Assembly (NCBI RefSeq): GCF_026988655.1
Contig: NZ_JALSKT010000083.1
Span: 1 to 64,000, forward strand
Source of the DNA: Sulfurimonas sp.
GTDB taxonomy: Bacteria > Campylobacterota > Campylobacteria > Campylobacterales > Sulfurimonadaceae
Direction of reading: 5' to 3'
DNA length: 64,000 bases
The notes under the pieces are model-generated. The model worked only from the letters and a program-made list of their open reading frames with translations, was not told the DNA's origin and made no database searches. Made by a program: the position numbers and the translations under genes. Positions within the stretch are counted from its first letter, which is position 1, and every line of letters starts with the position of its first letter. Below are positions 1 to 11,946 of this stretch, piece by piece.

Positions 1-114
1 TTAGAGTTTGGTGGACACAAACCGGCACGTTCAACCGTTGCAGTAAAAACATTACCAAAAAATGCACTTGTAGAAATTGATGCTGTCGCTTTGGTGGCAA
101 ACTACTCTTTTTAA
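1..114 (+). CDS. RidA-family protein, 3' end only
   Basis: An open frame enters from the left edge and stops at TAA 112-114, giving the last 37 residues of a protein. The tail contains the PKNALVEIDAVALV segment typical of the C-terminus of RidA/YjgF/L-PSP enamine-imine deaminases, which hydrolyse reactive 2-aminoacrylate-type intermediates in the cytosol. The N-terminal two thirds lie outside the window. It is followed by a 158-bp gap with a promoter for rplU, so it belongs to a different transcription unit. Family assignment rests on this short tail alone. Confidence 0.65.
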   Translation, partial: LEFGGHKPARSTVAVKTLPKNALVEIDAVALVANYSF

Positions 115-189
115 ACTTTCTTTCTTTTTTATTTACTCATAATATCATTCAAAAGTGATATATTAAGAAAAAAATGAGAGTTAATTAAG

Positions 190-226
190 AATTAAACAAA
201 ACTTAAAGCTTAAAAGGGTATAATTC
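190..226 (+). promoter_or_regulatory. Promoter of rplU-rpmA
   Basis: A perfect extended -10 element (GGGTATAAT, hexamer 219-224) lies 48 bp before the rplU start and after an A/T-rich tract. There is no clear -35 box, which is normal for the vegetative sigma factor of Campylobacterota. A Shine-Dalgarno AAGGA follows just before the ATG at 273. Confidence 0.6.
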
Positions 227-272
227 CGGACTTTTTGTAGAAATACAACCTAAAAATATTCAAGGACCATAG

Positions 273-581
273 ATGTACGCAATTATTAAAAATGGTGGTA
301 AGCAGTATAAAGTTCAAGAGGGTGATGTTCTTTCATTAGATAAATTATCTTTAGAACCTGAATCTACTATCGAAATCAAAGAAGTTCTAGCTGTGAATGC
401 TGGTGAGCTTAAAATGGGCACTCCATTCGTAGAAGGTGCAATCGTGACTGCTGAAGTTATTAGTGAAGGTCGTGATAAAAAAGTTATTACTTTCAAAAAA
501 CGTCGTCGTAAAGATAGTAAAGTAAAACGTGGTTTCAGAAGAGATCATACTCGTGTTCGTATCACGAAAATAGCTGCATAA
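273..581 (+). CDS. rplU: 50S ribosomal protein L21
   Basis: L21 binds 23S rRNA in the large ribosomal subunit. The 102 residues match the usual family length. The N-terminal [13 protein letters not shown] block and the basic C-terminal segment ([23 protein letters not shown]) are diagnostic. The ATG at 273 is preceded by AAGGA. rpmA follows after 25 bp, the near-universal L21-L27 pair, and both are probably transcribed from the promoter at 219-224. Confidence 0.97.
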   Translation: MYAIIKNGGKQYKVQEGDVLSLDKLSLEPESTIEIKEVLAVNAGELKMGTPFVEGAIVTAEVISEGRDKKVITFKKRRRKDSKVKRGFRRDHTRVRITKIAA

Positions 582-606
582 GCTAAAATAATTTAAGGAG
601 AATAGT

Positions 607-864
607 ATGGCACATAAGAAAGGTCAAGGTAGTACACAGAATAATCGTGACTCAGCTGGTAGAAGACTTGGTGTTAAAAAATTTGGCGGAGAAGCTGTTG
701 TAGCTGGTAATATTATTATTCGTCAAAGAGGAACAAAAGTTCATCCAGGTAAAAATGTAGGTATGGGAAAAGACCATACACTTTTCGCTTTAATTGATGG
801 TGTTGTAGCGTTTGAAAGAAAAGATAAAAAACGTCAACAAGTTTCAATTATAGCAGCTGCGTAA
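607..864 (+). CDS. rpmA: 50S ribosomal protein L27
   Basis: L27 sits near the peptidyl-transferase centre, where its flexible N-terminus contacts the tRNA ends. The protein has 85 residues, the family norm, and starts [16 protein letters not shown] with no N-terminal extension. The core [12 protein letters not shown] and [12 protein letters not shown] motifs are intact. A strong AAGGAG ribosome-binding site precedes the ATG. It is the last gene of the two-gene ribosomal unit: two tandem hairpins follow at 875-920. Confidence 0.97.
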   Translation: MAHKKGQGSTQNNRDSAGRRLGVKKFGGEAVVAGNIIIRQRGTKVHPGKNVGMGKDHTLFALIDGVVAFERKDKKRQQVSIIAAA

Positions 865-874
865 TTTTACAAAT

Positions 875-925
875 ATTTGGGCTTGTCCCAAATGTTTTCT
901 TCATTTAGGTCAAACCTAAACTTTT
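875..925 (+). terminator. Tandem terminator hairpins after rpmA
   Basis: Two perfect 7-bp stems lie back to back. ATTTGGG 875-881 pairs with CCCAAAT 887-893 and is followed by GTTTTCTT. TTTAGGT 904-910 pairs with ACCTAAA 914-920 and is followed by CTTTT. Both stems are AT-rich, as expected in this genome. The remaining spacer up to obgE (926-1082) shows no feature I can name. Confidence 0.6.
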
Positions 926-1082
926 AAAAATATTTAACAATTTACTTATTATTGTCAATAGTAAATTTTTCAATATTTTATGTTTAAAAATTATTTTTAG
1001 TTTTGTTACTTTTGAAAAGTTACAAAGTCTGATTAACCTTGATTATTGAGATGTACTCAAAAATCTACTATAAGGAGCTCAC

Positions 1083-2183
1083 TTGTTTACAGACAGTGTC
1101 GAATTAACAGTTTCATCTGGAAAAGGTGGACAAGGATGTGTTGCGTTTCGTCGTGAAAAATTTGTACTCAATGGTGGTCCAAATGGTGGTGATGGTGGAA
1201 AAGGTGGAGACATCTGGTTTAAGTGTGATAATAATACACACACACTATCTCATTTTCAAAGAAAAATGCATATAAAAGCAGACGGTGGCCGTCAGGGTGA
1301 AGGATCAAATTGTACTGGAAAGTCTGGCGCTAAAAAAATTATTATTGTTCCCCCTGGAACACAGATAATAGACCAAGAAACGGGTGAAGTACTTTTTGAT
1401 ATGCTTAAAGATGGTCAAGAAGAAAAATTTTTACAAGGCGGTAAAGGTGGACTTGGAAATACACATTTTAAATCACCTACAAATCAAAGACCGACATATG
1501 CTCAACCTGGTGAAAAAGGTGAAACACGTCGTATAAAACTTGATTTAAAGCTTATTGCTGATGTTGGTTTGGTTGGTTTTCCTAATGTTGGAAAATCTAC
1601 ACTTATCTCTACGGTCTCCAATGCAAGACCAGAAATTGCTAATTATGAATTTACTACGCTAACACCAAAGTTAGGACAAGTGAATATTGGTGATTATGAG
1701 TCTTTTGTTATGGCAGATATTCCTGGAATTATCGGTGGAGCACATGAAGGTAAAGGACTTGGAATTCAGTTTCTTCGTCATATTGAAAGAACAAAAACAC
1801 TTCTGTTTATGATTGATCTTGCTTCATACAGAGATATGAAAGAGCAGATAGAAACACTTAAAAATGAAGTCGCTTCTTTTTCAGACAAGCTTGCAACATC
1901 GAGATATGCTATTGCTCTTACAAGAACAGATATTGTTCCCCATGAAGAGATAAATGAAAAAATAAATGAGTTTATTACTCTACTTGATCTTGAACCAAGC
2001 AAGGGAAGTGAATTTGACTTTGATAAAGAACTTCCTTATTTTATACAAGAAAGTGCAGATATGAGTTTAGGCTATGATATTGAAAAACCTTACTTTATAG
2101 CTCCAATTTCATCAGCGATCAATAAAAATATTGAACCAATAAAATATGCTTTATTTAATTTAGTTCACGAATCAAGAAAGTAA
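1083..2183 (+). CDS. obgE: GTPase Obg (CgtA)
   Basis: Essential GTPase linked to late 50S assembly and the stress response. Residues 1-158 form the glycine-rich Obg fold; the G domain follows with G1 GFPNVGKS at 165-172 and G3 DIPG at about 212. The G4 motif, normally NKxD, reads TRTD here (in [10 protein letters not shown]), a drift I would note but not over-interpret. The start is a TTG preceded by AAGGAGCTCAC; no ATG fits the conserved N-terminus. Length (366) is normal. proB follows after 3 bp, so obgE-proB-fmt-birA-parA-parB look like one operon. Confidence 0.95.
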   Translation: MFTDSVELTVSSGKGGQGCVAFRREKFVLNGGPNGGDGGKGGDIWFKCDNNTHTLSHFQRKMHIKADGGRQGEGSNCTGKSGAKKIIIVPPGTQIIDQETGEVLFDMLKDGQEEKFLQGGKGGLGNTHFKSPTNQRPTYAQPGEKGETRRIKLDLKLIADVGLVGFPNVGKSTLISTVSNARPEIANYEFTTLTPKLGQVNIGDYESFVMADIPGIIGGAHEGKGLGIQFLRHIERTKTLLFMIDLASYRDMKEQIETLKNEVASFSDKLATSRYAIALTRTDIVPHEEINEKINEFITLLDLEPSKGSEFDFDKELPYFIQESADMSLGYDIEKPYFIAPISSAINKNIEPIKYALFNLVHESRK

Positions 2184-2186
2184 AAT

Positions 2187-2957
2187 ATGCGTGTTGTTGT
2201 TAAAGTTGGAAGTGCAGTTTTAACTCAAGACAATGAAATAGCACTTAAGAGAATGCAATCTTTGGTGGATTTTATCTCGCAATTAAGAGATAAGCATGAA
2301 GTTATCTTAGTTTCATCAGGTGCTGTAGCTGGTGGTTATACAAAAATTCAACTAGATCGTAGTATATTGGCGAACAAGCAGGCTTTAGCAGCAATAGGAC
2401 AACCTGTTTTGATGAACAAATATATAAAAAAATTTGCTCAACATAATATAGTAACAGCACAAGTGTTAGTTACAGCTGCTAATTTAAATAAAAGTGATGA
2501 TGTTAAACGTGTAAAAGCGACAGTAGAGACACTTTTAAAAAATAATGTAATCCCTATTGTTAATGAAAATGATGCAACTGCAACAGATGAGCTTGAAGTT
2601 GGTGATAATGATCAACTCTCCGCTTATATAACTAAAAATACAGATTCAGATATATTAATAATACTTTCTGATATTGATGCTTATTATGATAAAGATCCTA
2701 GAGAACATTTGGATGCAAAAGCTTTAAAAATAGTAAATCATATCAAATCCTCAGAACTACAAAAAGCTGTGACTCCAAACAATCTTTTTGCCACAGGTGG
2801 TATAGTGACAAAATTAAAAGCTGCTGCTTATCTTCTTAAAGCAGATAAAGATGTGTTTTTAGCAAGTGGTTTTGATTTGAGTGATGTAAAGAGTTTTATG
2901 TTAGATGGTATCCATAAAGGCGGTACTCTTTTTACTACAAAAGGTTGGAAGAAATGA
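2187..2957 (+). CDS. proB: Glutamate 5-kinase, short form without PUA domain
   Basis: Phosphorylates glutamate to glutamyl-5-phosphate, the first step of proline synthesis. The amino-acid-kinase fold is complete: KVGSAVLT at the N-terminus, LVSSGAVAGG, the NENDATATDELEVGDNDQLSA substrate/ATP region and the TGGIVTKLKAA motif near the end. At 256 residues it lacks the C-terminal PUA domain of the enterobacterial enzyme, as in other Campylobacterota. The other proline genes, proA and proC, lie 48 kb away. The stop overlaps the fmt start in an ATGA. Confidence 0.95.
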   Translation: MRVVVKVGSAVLTQDNEIALKRMQSLVDFISQLRDKHEVILVSSGAVAGGYTKIQLDRSILANKQALAAIGQPVLMNKYIKKFAQHNIVTAQVLVTAANLNKSDDVKRVKATVETLLKNNVIPIVNENDATATDELEVGDNDQLSAYITKNTDSDILIILSDIDAYYDKDPREHLDAKALKIVNHIKSSELQKAVTPNNLFATGGIVTKLKAAAYLLKADKDVFLASGFDLSDVKSFMLDGIHKGGTLFTTKGWKK

Positions 2958-3865
2958 ATGTAATATTTATGGGAACACCTGTGTATGCGCAAAAGATATT
3001 GCAAACACTGATACAAATGAAAGATATTGATGTAGTTGCAGTATATACACAACCGGATAAGCCAGTGGGGAGAAAAAAAGTCATGACTCCTCCTGCAGTA
3101 AAAATTACCGCACTTGATTATAACATCCCTGTAGCACAACCATCTCGTTTACGGGATGAAGAAGTTATTAAAGATATTTTGAAAATAGCGTGTGATTATA
3201 TTATAGTCGCTGCATATGGTCAAATATTGCCACGAGAAATACTTGACCATGCACCGTGTATTAATTTACATGCCTCTATTCTTCCTCAGTATCGTGGAGC
3301 AAGTCCAATTCAGCAAACATTATTACATGGTGACAAAGAGACCGGTGTAACTGCTATGCTAATGGAAGAGGGACTTGATACTGGTGATATATTAAAAATA
3401 GAAAAAATCAGCGTTGAACCTGATGAGATGCTTGTATCATTGTTTGAAAAGCTTACAAATATTGCTGCTGCGCTTACCATAGACGTTTTAGAAAATTTTG
3501 ATGCTTTAACACCTATAAAGCAAGATGATACACAAGCTAGTTACTGTAAAAAAATTACAAAAGCTGATGGTGAAATTAAACTAGATCACGCGGTAGAAAT
3601 TTATAATAAATATAGGGCTTTTACTCCATGGCCTGGTATATATCTTCCTAGTGGTTTAAAACTCAAAGATATAAAAATTGACAATAGTGATACTCCTCAT
3701 GAAAAGTGTGGTGAAATACTTGAAAAAGATAAAGAAAGTATAGTTATAGCTTGCAAAGTCGGTTCATTGCGAATATATAAAGTTCAGCCACAATCAAAAA
3801 AGGAGATGGATATTCTCTCTTACATAAATGGTAAAAGATTAGAGATTGAAGATATTATCTCTTAA
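2954..3865 (+). CDS. fmt: Methionyl-tRNA formyltransferase
   Basis: Formylates initiator Met-tRNA using 10-formyl-tetrahydrofolate. The sequence starts MNVIFMGTP and carries the catalytic segment INLHASILPQYRGASPIQ followed by GLDTGDIL; the C-terminal OB-like domain contains KKITKADGEI. I place the start at ATG 2954, in an ATGA overlap with proB and with GGAAGAA as ribosome-binding site. A TTG at 2945 is possible but would put three residues ahead of the conserved start. Length is 303, normal for the family. Confidence 0.95.
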   Translation: MNVIFMGTPVYAQKILQTLIQMKDIDVVAVYTQPDKPVGRKKVMTPPAVKITALDYNIPVAQPSRLRDEEVIKDILKIACDYIIVAAYGQILPREILDHAPCINLHASILPQYRGASPIQQTLLHGDKETGVTAMLMEEGLDTGDILKIEKISVEPDEMLVSLFEKLTNIAAALTIDVLENFDALTPIKQDDTQASYCKKITKADGEIKLDHAVEIYNKYRAFTPWPGIYLPSGLKLKDIKIDNSDTPHEKCGEILEKDKESIVIACKVGSLRIYKVQPQSKKEMDILSYINGKRLEIEDIIS

Positions 3866-4481
3866 ATCTATAGATTCAACTCAAGTATATCTTAAAAATG
3901 CAATAAGTAACAAAACTTTACAAGCTCCTATAGCAGTTATTGCTAATGAGCAAACAAATGGAATAGGTAGTAGAAATAACAGTTGGAGTTCCCAAAAAGG
4001 TAATTTATTTTTGTCTTTTGCCTTGCCTTTGGATGTATTACCAAAGGATTTAAAACTAGAGTCTGCATCAATATATTTTGCTTATATATTAAAAGAATCA
4101 TTAGCTGCGTTTGGTTCGAAAGTATTTTTAAAATGGCCAAATGATTTTTATGTAAATGATAAAAAAGTAGGCGGTATGATTACGAATATAGTAAGTGATG
4201 TTCTCGTATGCGGTGTAGGACTTAATCTTGAATCTGCAGATGAAAGATTTACAAAACTTGATATTAACCTAAAGATTAGCACACTACTAGAAAACTATTT
4301 TGAAAATCTTGAAAAAAAAACACTTTGGAAGCAAGTTTTTAGCAAATATAAGTTAGAATTTCGGACAAACAACAAATTTTTTACACATAATAATGGAATG
4401 AAAATTTCTTTAAGTTCCGCAGTTTTGGAATATGATGGAAGTTTACATATAAATGGTGAGAGGATATATAGCAGAAGATGA
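3846..4481 (+). CDS. birA: Biotin--protein ligase (no DNA-binding domain)
   Basis: Attaches biotin to carrier proteins such as the acetyl-CoA carboxylase BCCP. Ligase motifs are TNGIGSRNNSW (biotinyl-AMP binding) and KWPNDFYVNDKKVGGM. At 211 residues there is only the catalytic core: no N-terminal winged helix as in E. coli BirA, so it should not act as a repressor, and a reduced C-terminal domain. The start is a TTG inside the 3' end of fmt (20-bp overlap), chosen because ILSLKSIDSTQ is the expected N-terminus. It overlaps parA by 4 bp. Confidence 0.9.
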   Translation: MKILSLKSIDSTQVYLKNAISNKTLQAPIAVIANEQTNGIGSRNNSWSSQKGNLFLSFALPLDVLPKDLKLESASIYFAYILKESLAAFGSKVFLKWPNDFYVNDKKVGGMITNIVSDVLVCGVGLNLESADERFTKLDINLKISTLLENYFENLEKKTLWKQVFSKYKLEFRTNNKFFTHNNGMKISLSSAVLEYDGSLHINGERIYSRR

Positions 4482-5260
4482 GTGAAGTAATAGTAATTGC
4501 AAATCAAAAGGGTGGTGTGGGTAAAACTACTACTGCTGTTAACTTAGCTGCCTCACTTGCAGTTGCAGAAAAAAAAGTGCTTTTGATAGACTCAGATCCA
4601 CAGGCAAATGCCACTACCTCACTAGGTTTTCATAGAAATGACTATGAGTTTAATATTTATCATGTGTTGATAGGTACCAAAAAATTAAAAGATATAATAT
4701 TAAAATCTGATTTACCAACATTGCACCTTGCACCATCAAATATTGGTCTCGTAGGAATTGAAAAAGAGTATTATGACGCTGATAAGGCAAAAGGAAGAGA
4801 ACTTGTTCTTAAAAATGCAATTGCAAATATAAAAAAAGATTATGATTATATAATTATAGATTCTCCTCCTGCACTCGGTCCGATGACTATTAATGCACTT
4901 TCTGCTGCTAACTCAGTAATCATTCCAATACAGTGTGAATTTTTTGCGCTTGAAGGTTTAGCGCAACTTTTAAATACAGTAAAGTTAGTAAGAAAATCAA
5001 TTAATCCAAAATTGGCGGTTAAAGGTTTTTTACCAACAATGTTCTCTTCTCAGAATAATCTTTCAAAGCAAGTTTTTGCGGATTTAAGACAACATTTCAA
5101 AGGAAAACTTTTTAAAGATGAAAATGAAAAGTTTATTGTAGTGCCAAGAAATGTTAAACTTGCAGAGTCTCCGTCGTTCGGAAAACCAGCAATTTTGTAT
5201 GATGTTAAGTCTACAGGTTCTGTTGCATATCAAAATTTAGCACAAGCGATAATAAGATAA
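4478..5260 (+). CDS. parA: Chromosome partitioning ATPase ParA (Soj)
   Basis: Walker-type ATPase that moves the ParB-parS origin complex over the nucleoid. The deviant Walker A motif KGGVGKTT lies at residues 11-18, with DSDPQANAT just after; the IIDSPPALG Walker B region is near residue 130. The 260 residues lack an N-terminal HTH, so this is the chromosomal type (type Ib). parB follows with a 1-bp overlap (TAATG). I saw no parS palindrome (TGTTTCACGTGAAACA-like) in the window, so the origin region is not obviously here. Confidence 0.95.
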   Translation: MSEVIVIANQKGGVGKTTTAVNLAASLAVAEKKVLLIDSDPQANATTSLGFHRNDYEFNIYHVLIGTKKLKDIILKSDLPTLHLAPSNIGLVGIEKEYYDADKAKGRELVLKNAIANIKKDYDYIIIDSPPALGPMTINALSAANSVIIPIQCEFFALEGLAQLLNTVKLVRKSINPKLAVKGFLPTMFSSQNNLSKQVFADLRQHFKGKLFKDENEKFIVVPRNVKLAESPSFGKPAILYDVKSTGSVAYQNLAQAIIR

Positions 5261-6108
5261 TGAAATCACAAAAGTTAGGTAGAGGTTTAGATGCTCTTCT
5301 GGGTGAAATTGATGAAGCATATGACAATGAAGGTTCGCAACGAGATTCAATTTTGGAAATACCTTTAAAAGATATCCGTCCCAATCCATTTCAGCCAAGA
5401 AAATCATTTGACGAGGAGTCTTTATACGAGCTTTCGGAGTCAATTAAAAATGATGGTTTATTGCAACCTATAGTTGTGACTGAAGATATAGATGGATATG
5501 TACTCATAGCAGGAGAAAGAAGATTTCGTGCTTCTAAGCTTGCAAAACTTAAAGAGATTAGAGCCATTGTGTTAAACTCTGATGAACATAAAATGCGTCA
5601 GTTTGCGCTGATAGAAAATATACAAAGAGAAGAGTTAAACTCTATAGAATTAGCGCAAGCATATAGTGAACTTTTAAAACTACATGACGTTACACATGAA
5701 GAACTATCCTCTATTATACATAAAAGTCGTTCTCATATAACCAACACACTGCGTTTATTGCAATTATCCGTTAAAACACAAAAAGCACTTGTTGATAAAA
5801 AAATAACTGCTGGTCATGCTAAAGTACTAATAGGTTTGGATGAAAAAAAACAGCAACTACTTGTTGATTCTATTGTAGGACAAAAACTAAGTGTTCGTGA
5901 CGTAGAAAAAATGATAAAAGAAGCAAAAAGCTCATTCTTAGATAAGCCGGAAGTAAGTGAAAAAATCGATATGCTCCAATTAGATTTTAGTGATTTAAAA
6001 CGTAAATTTAACGATTTAGGTTTTGATTTTAAAGTTAAAAATAATAAAATTACATTCGAATTTAGCTCTAATGATGAAATAATGGATTTTTTTTCACATA
6101 TTAAATAA
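5260..6108 (+). CDS. parB: Chromosome partitioning protein ParB (Spo0J)
   Basis: CTPase/DNA clamp that loads at parS sites. The N-terminal GRGLDALLG leader is followed by the ParB/Srx domain with NPFQPRKSF and the CTP-binding GERRFRASKLA motif around residue 85. The HTH region is KSRSHITNTLRLLQL, and a short C-terminal dimerisation domain follows. Length (282) is typical. Coupled to parA, and the last gene of the obgE-parB unit; the ATP synthase operon starts 87 bp later behind its own promoter. Confidence 0.95.
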   Translation: MKSQKLGRGLDALLGEIDEAYDNEGSQRDSILEIPLKDIRPNPFQPRKSFDEESLYELSESIKNDGLLQPIVVTEDIDGYVLIAGERRFRASKLAKLKEIRAIVLNSDEHKMRQFALIENIQREELNSIELAQAYSELLKLHDVTHEELSSIIHKSRSHITNTLRLLQLSVKTQKALVDKKITAGHAKVLIGLDEKKQQLLVDSIVGQKLSVRDVEKMIKEAKSSFLDKPEVSEKIDMLQLDFSDLKRKFNDLGFDFKVKNNKITFEFSSNDEIMDFFSHIK

Positions 6109-6154
6109 TAATTATAAAAATTACAATTTTTTTAACTAATTTAACTATCCTTTC

Positions 6155-6193
6155 AATTTAATTATAGTACAATCTCGCAACTTTTAGGAGGTG
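6155..6193 (+). promoter_or_regulatory. Promoter and strong ribosome-binding site of the ATP synthase operon
   Basis: The 87-bp spacer holds overlapping -10 candidates TATAGT (6163-6168) and TACAAT (6168-6173). A near-consensus Shine-Dalgarno AGGAGGT (6186-6192) stands just ahead of the atpF' ATG at 6196, the strongest ribosome-binding site in the window. Confidence 0.5.
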
Positions 6194-6195
6194 CT

Positions 6196-6618
6196 ATGTT
6201 AGATATAAATCCAATACTACTCTTGGCTACATTTGTTGTATTTGTTTCCCTTATAGCCGTTTTAAATAGTTGGCTGTATAATCCATTGACAAACTTTATG
6301 AAAAAGCGTAATGATGATATCAAAAGTGACCTTGAAAAAGTAGGAAACAATGATAAAGAAATCAACGAGCTAAATGCAAAAGCTGAGTCTATAATTATGA
6401 ATGCTAAACTTGAAGCTACGGCCCTAAGAGAAAAAGTTATTGCGGATGCTAAGGAATTAGTTGATAGTAAGTTAGAAGCAAAACGTGCAGAACTTGCACA
6501 AGAGTATTTAGAGTTTGAAAAATCACTTTCAGAATCTAGAAAAGAGTTGACTACTGACTTGATGTCACAAGTTCCAGTGTTTAAAGAAGCTGTAAAAGCT
6601 AAATTTAGTCAGATATAA
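6196..6618 (+). CDS. atpF': ATP synthase F0 subunit b'
   Basis: Second, divergent b-type subunit forming the peripheral stalk with AtpF. One N-terminal membrane helix (INPILLLATFVVFVSLIAVL, residues 4-23) is followed by a long charged alpha-helix reaching into the cytoplasm. The 140-residue length and position before atpF match the b' genes of other Campylobacterota. The presence of both b' and b implies a heterodimeric stalk. Confidence 0.9.
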   Translation: MLDINPILLLATFVVFVSLIAVLNSWLYNPLTNFMKKRNDDIKSDLEKVGNNDKEINELNAKAESIIMNAKLEATALREKVIADAKELVDSKLEAKRAELAQEYLEFEKSLSESRKELTTDLMSQVPVFKEAVKAKFSQI

Positions 6619-6627
6619 GGGTGTAAT

Positions 6628-7140
6628 GTGAGCAGAATTCTAGTATTATTACTAATGATATCAACTTATGCATTAGCATCAGAAGCTGAACATGCAGGAA
6701 CAGATATAGTTCAAAGAACTGTAAACTTTTTCTTGTTTGCAGGGCTTGTATGGTATCTGATAGGGGAGCCTGTAAAAAATTATTTTGCATCAAGAAGTCA
6801 GTCTATAGCTGATGAATTGAAAAAGGTTCAAGATAAACTTGATGAGTCTGTTGCTCTTAAAAAAGAAGCATTGTCTAAGATTACTGAAGCTGAAAAGTTT
6901 GCAAAAGAATTAGCGGAATCTTCTAAAAAAGAGAATAAGATTATCAATGACACTATCATGAGTCAGTGTGATGCTGAACTTGAAAATATAGCGAAACAAA
7001 ATATTTCTAAAATGGAATTTGAAGAAAGAAAGATGGTTCGTGATGTTGTCGAAGAGATTGTACTTGAGACATTAAATCAAAGTGCAGATAGTTTTGATAA
7101 AGAAGCTATGGCAAATGTTATTTTGAAAAAGGTGGCTTAA
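6628..7140 (+). CDS. atpF: ATP synthase F0 subunit b
   Basis: Peripheral-stalk subunit linking F0 to F1. It begins with a cleavable-looking signal segment (RILVLLLMISTYALA), then a membrane helix around residues 33-48 and a long helical, charged tail. The start is GTG 6628; the adjacent ATG at 6626 is out of frame. The extra N-terminal hydrophobic segment, absent from E. coli AtpF, is seen in related Campylobacterota. atpH follows after 1 bp. Confidence 0.9.
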   Translation: MSRILVLLLMISTYALASEAEHAGTDIVQRTVNFFLFAGLVWYLIGEPVKNYFASRSQSIADELKKVQDKLDESVALKKEALSKITEAEKFAKELAESSKKENKIINDTIMSQCDAELENIAKQNISKMEFEERKMVRDVVEEIVLETLNQSADSFDKEAMANVILKKVA

Positions 7141-7141
7141 T

Positions 7142-7675
7142 ATGGAAGAATTGATAGCAAAAAGATATATAAAAGCTTTAGCATTTGGTTCTGATACCGA
7201 GTCATTGAGAAATGCGGCATCTGTTTTTAGTGTATTGTCTGAATCATTTGAAAATGAAAAATTTTTAAATATTATTGCAAGTTCGGATGTCAAAACTGAA
7301 GAAAAATCATCGATTTTATTAGACGCAGTTAAAGCTGCGCAATCTGATAAAATTAATAACTTAGTTAAATTATTAGTTGAAAACAAGAGAATAAATATTA
7401 TTCCTGCAATTGCTGATGAATTGAAAAAAGATTTAGCACATTCAACTAAGACTTATAGTGGAATAATTTTTAGCGATACTGATATCGATACAAAAGTTAT
7501 TGACGAATTAAGTGCGGGCTTAAGTAAAAAATATGATTCTACAATTTCATTGTCATTTATAAAAAACAACTTTAATGGGATTAAAGTTGAAGTAAGTGAT
7601 TTAGGAATAGAAATTAATTTTTCTAAAGATAGAATCAATACACAGCTAATAGAACATATAATAAAAGCAATTTAA
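7142..7675 (+). CDS. atpH: ATP synthase F1 subunit delta
   Basis: Connects the peripheral stalk to the top of the alpha3-beta3 head. The 177 residues have the OSCP/delta layout: an N-terminal helical bundle starting [14 protein letters not shown] and a C-terminal beta domain with the conserved [20 protein letters not shown] segment. It is packed between atpF (1 bp) and atpA (23 bp). Confidence 0.92.
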   Translation: MEELIAKRYIKALAFGSDTESLRNAASVFSVLSESFENEKFLNIIASSDVKTEEKSSILLDAVKAAQSDKINNLVKLLVENKRINIIPAIADELKKDLAHSTKTYSGIIFSDTDIDTKVIDELSAGLSKKYDSTISLSFIKNNFNGIKVEVSDLGIEINFSKDRINTQLIEHIIKAI

Positions 7676-7698
7676 CTTTCAACGAGAGGAGAACAATA

Positions 7699-9216
7699 GT
7701 GGTAGCAAAAATACAAGCTGATGAAATCAGCTCAATAATTAAAGAGCGTATCGACAATTTTGAATTAAGTGTTGATATTAATGAAACTGGTAAAATAGTT
7801 TCTTATGCTGATGGTGTTGCTCAAGTTTACGGACTGAGTAATGTTATGGCTGGAGAAATGGTAGAGTTTGAAGATGGAACGAGAGGTTTAGTGATGAACC
7901 TTGAAGAGAGCAGCGTAGGTGTTGTTATCTTAGGTTCTGGAAATGACCTTCGTGAAGGTATGAGTGTTAAAAGACTTGGTAAACTTCTTCGTGTTCCTGT
8001 TGGAGATGCTCTTTTAGGACGTGCAGTAAATGCATTAGGTGAACCAATAGATGGAAAAGGTCCAATTGAAGCTACTGAAACTCGTTTCGTAGAAGAAAAA
8101 GCACCGGGGATTATGGAAAGAAAATCTGTTCATGAACCATTAGCAACTGGTATTAAAGCTATTGATGCTCTTGTTCCAATTGGTCGTGGTCAACGTGAAC
8201 TTATTATCGGTGATAGACAAACTGGTAAGACAACTGTAGCTATTGATGCAATCATTAACCAAAAGGGTAATGGAGTTGTATGTATATATGTTGCAATAGG
8301 TCAAAAAGAGTCTACTGTAGCTCAAATTATTCGTCGTTTAGAAGAGCATGGTGCCTTAGAATATACTATTATTGTATCGTCAACTGCTGCTGAAGCTGCT
8401 GCTTTACAATTTTTAGCTCCATATACTGGTGTTACAATGGGTGAGTATTTCCGTGATAACGCTAGACATGGCTTAATTGTATATGATGATTTATCTAAGC
8501 ATGCTGTAGCATACCGTGAAATGTCACTTATCCTTCGTCGTCCTCCAGGTCGTGAAGCATACCCAGGTGATGTTTTTTATGTTCACTCTCGTTTACTTGA
8601 ACGTGCTGCGAAACTATCTGATGAAGAGGGAGCTGGTTCTTTAACTGCTTTACCTATTATTGAAACACAAGCTGGTGATGTTGCGGCATATATTCCAACA
8701 AATGTTATCTCAATTACAGATGGTCAAATCTTTTTAGAAACTGACCTTTTTAATTCAGGTGTTCGTCCAGCGATTAATGTTGGTCTGTCTGTTTCTCGTG
8801 TTGGTGGTGCTGCTCAAATTAAAGCAACAAAACAAGTTGCTGGTACTTTAAGACTTGATCTTGCATCTTTCCGTGAACTTCAAGCATTTGCTCAATTTGC
8901 ATCTGATCTTGATGAAGTTTCTCGTAAACAACTTGAACGTGGTCAAAGAATGGTTGAAGTTTTAAAACAAGGACCATTTTCACCACTTTCAGCTGAGAAA
9001 CAAGCAACTATTATCTTTGCTGGTAATGAGGGCTTCTTAGATGACATGGATCCTTCTAATGTAGTACGTTTTGAAGCAGAGCTTTATCCATTTATTGAGG
9101 CTTCATATCCTCAAATATTTGAGAACATAAGAAGTACTTCTAAAATTGATGATGATACAAAAGAATTAATGAAAAAAGCACTTGCAGAGTTTAAAGCTAG
9201 CTTCGTAGCTAACTAA
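7699..9216 (+). CDS. atpA: ATP synthase F1 subunit alpha
   Basis: Non-catalytic nucleotide-binding subunit of the F1 head. Walker A GDRQTGKT at residues 171-178, the alpha-specific [13 protein letters not shown] segment and the [30 protein letters not shown] region are intact. Length (505) is standard. The start is GTG 7699 after a GAGAGGAG ribosome-binding site. Codon use is biased to GGT, CGT and GCT, as in highly expressed genes. Confidence 0.98.
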   Translation: MVAKIQADEISSIIKERIDNFELSVDINETGKIVSYADGVAQVYGLSNVMAGEMVEFEDGTRGLVMNLEESSVGVVILGSGNDLREGMSVKRLGKLLRVPVGDALLGRAVNALGEPIDGKGPIEATETRFVEEKAPGIMERKSVHEPLATGIKAIDALVPIGRGQRELIIGDRQTGKTTVAIDAIINQKGNGVVCIYVAIGQKESTVAQIIRRLEEHGALEYTIIVSSTAAEAAALQFLAPYTGVTMGEYFRDNARHGLIVYDDLSKHAVAYREMSLILRRPPGREAYPGDVFYVHSRLLERAAKLSDEEGAGSLTALPIIETQAGDVAAYIPTNVISITDGQIFLETDLFNSGVRPAINVGLSVSRVGGAAQIKATKQVAGTLRLDLASFRELQAFAQFASDLDEVSRKQLERGQRMVEVLKQGPFSPLSAEKQATIIFAGNEGFLDDMDPSNVVRFEAELYPFIEASYPQIFENIRSTSKIDDDTKELMKKALAEFKASFVAN

Positions 9217-9225
9217 GGAACAAAC

Positions 9226-11522
<2,297 letters not shown>

Positions 11523-11550
11523 GCAAATTGCTTAAAGTTAAAGGACTGTA

Positions 11551-11943
11551 ATGGATACATTTAAACTTGAAATCCTAACTCCTAATGGTGAAATCTACAA
11601 TGGTGAAGCCCTTAGTGTTGTTCTCCCTGGTAAAGAGGGAGAATTCGGTGTGTTAGCAGGGCATGCATCTCTAACTACACTCTTAGAAGCTGGTGTAGTA
11701 GATATTGAAAAAGAAGATAAGTCAGTCGAATCAATTGTTATTAATTGGGGCGTAGTCCAAGTTGATGAAGAAAAAGTCATTATTTTAGTTGAAGGTGCTG
11801 CAGCTATTCGTGGTGAAAACGAATCTGAAATTGCACAAGCACTTGATGAAGCTAAAAAACTTATTAATGAAGTTGCAGACTCTAGTAGTGCAATTGCAAC
11901 AGTGTCAGCAAAAATAGAATCTGCTGCACAAAGATTAATATAA
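11551..11943 (+). CDS. atpC: ATP synthase F1 subunit epsilon
   Basis: Central-stalk regulatory subunit that can inhibit ATP hydrolysis. The N-terminal beta-sandwich (FKLEILTPNGEIYNGEA, LPGKEGEFGVLAGHA) is complete and a short helical C-terminus follows (130 residues). tolQ begins 3 bp later, so the ATP synthase and Tol genes are probably co-transcribed, as in C. jejuni. Subunits a and c are not in the window; they are unlinked in this phylum. Confidence 0.95.
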   Translation: MDTFKLEILTPNGEIYNGEALSVVLPGKEGEFGVLAGHASLTTLLEAGVVDIEKEDKSVESIVINWGVVQVDEEKVIILVEGAAAIRGENESEIAQALDEAKKLINEVADSSSAIATVSAKIESAAQRLI

Positions 11944-11946
11944 CAT

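Noticed and set aside
1004..1023. Imperfect inverted repeat GTTACTTTT/AAAAGTTAC before obgE
   Set aside because: Short, AT-rich and mismatched; such pairs are expected by chance in this spacer.
5100..6200. Search for parS sites and oriC-type DnaA boxes near parAB
   Set aside because: No TGTTTCACGTGAAACA-like palindrome or cluster of TTATCCACA-type boxes was seen, so no origin is claimed.
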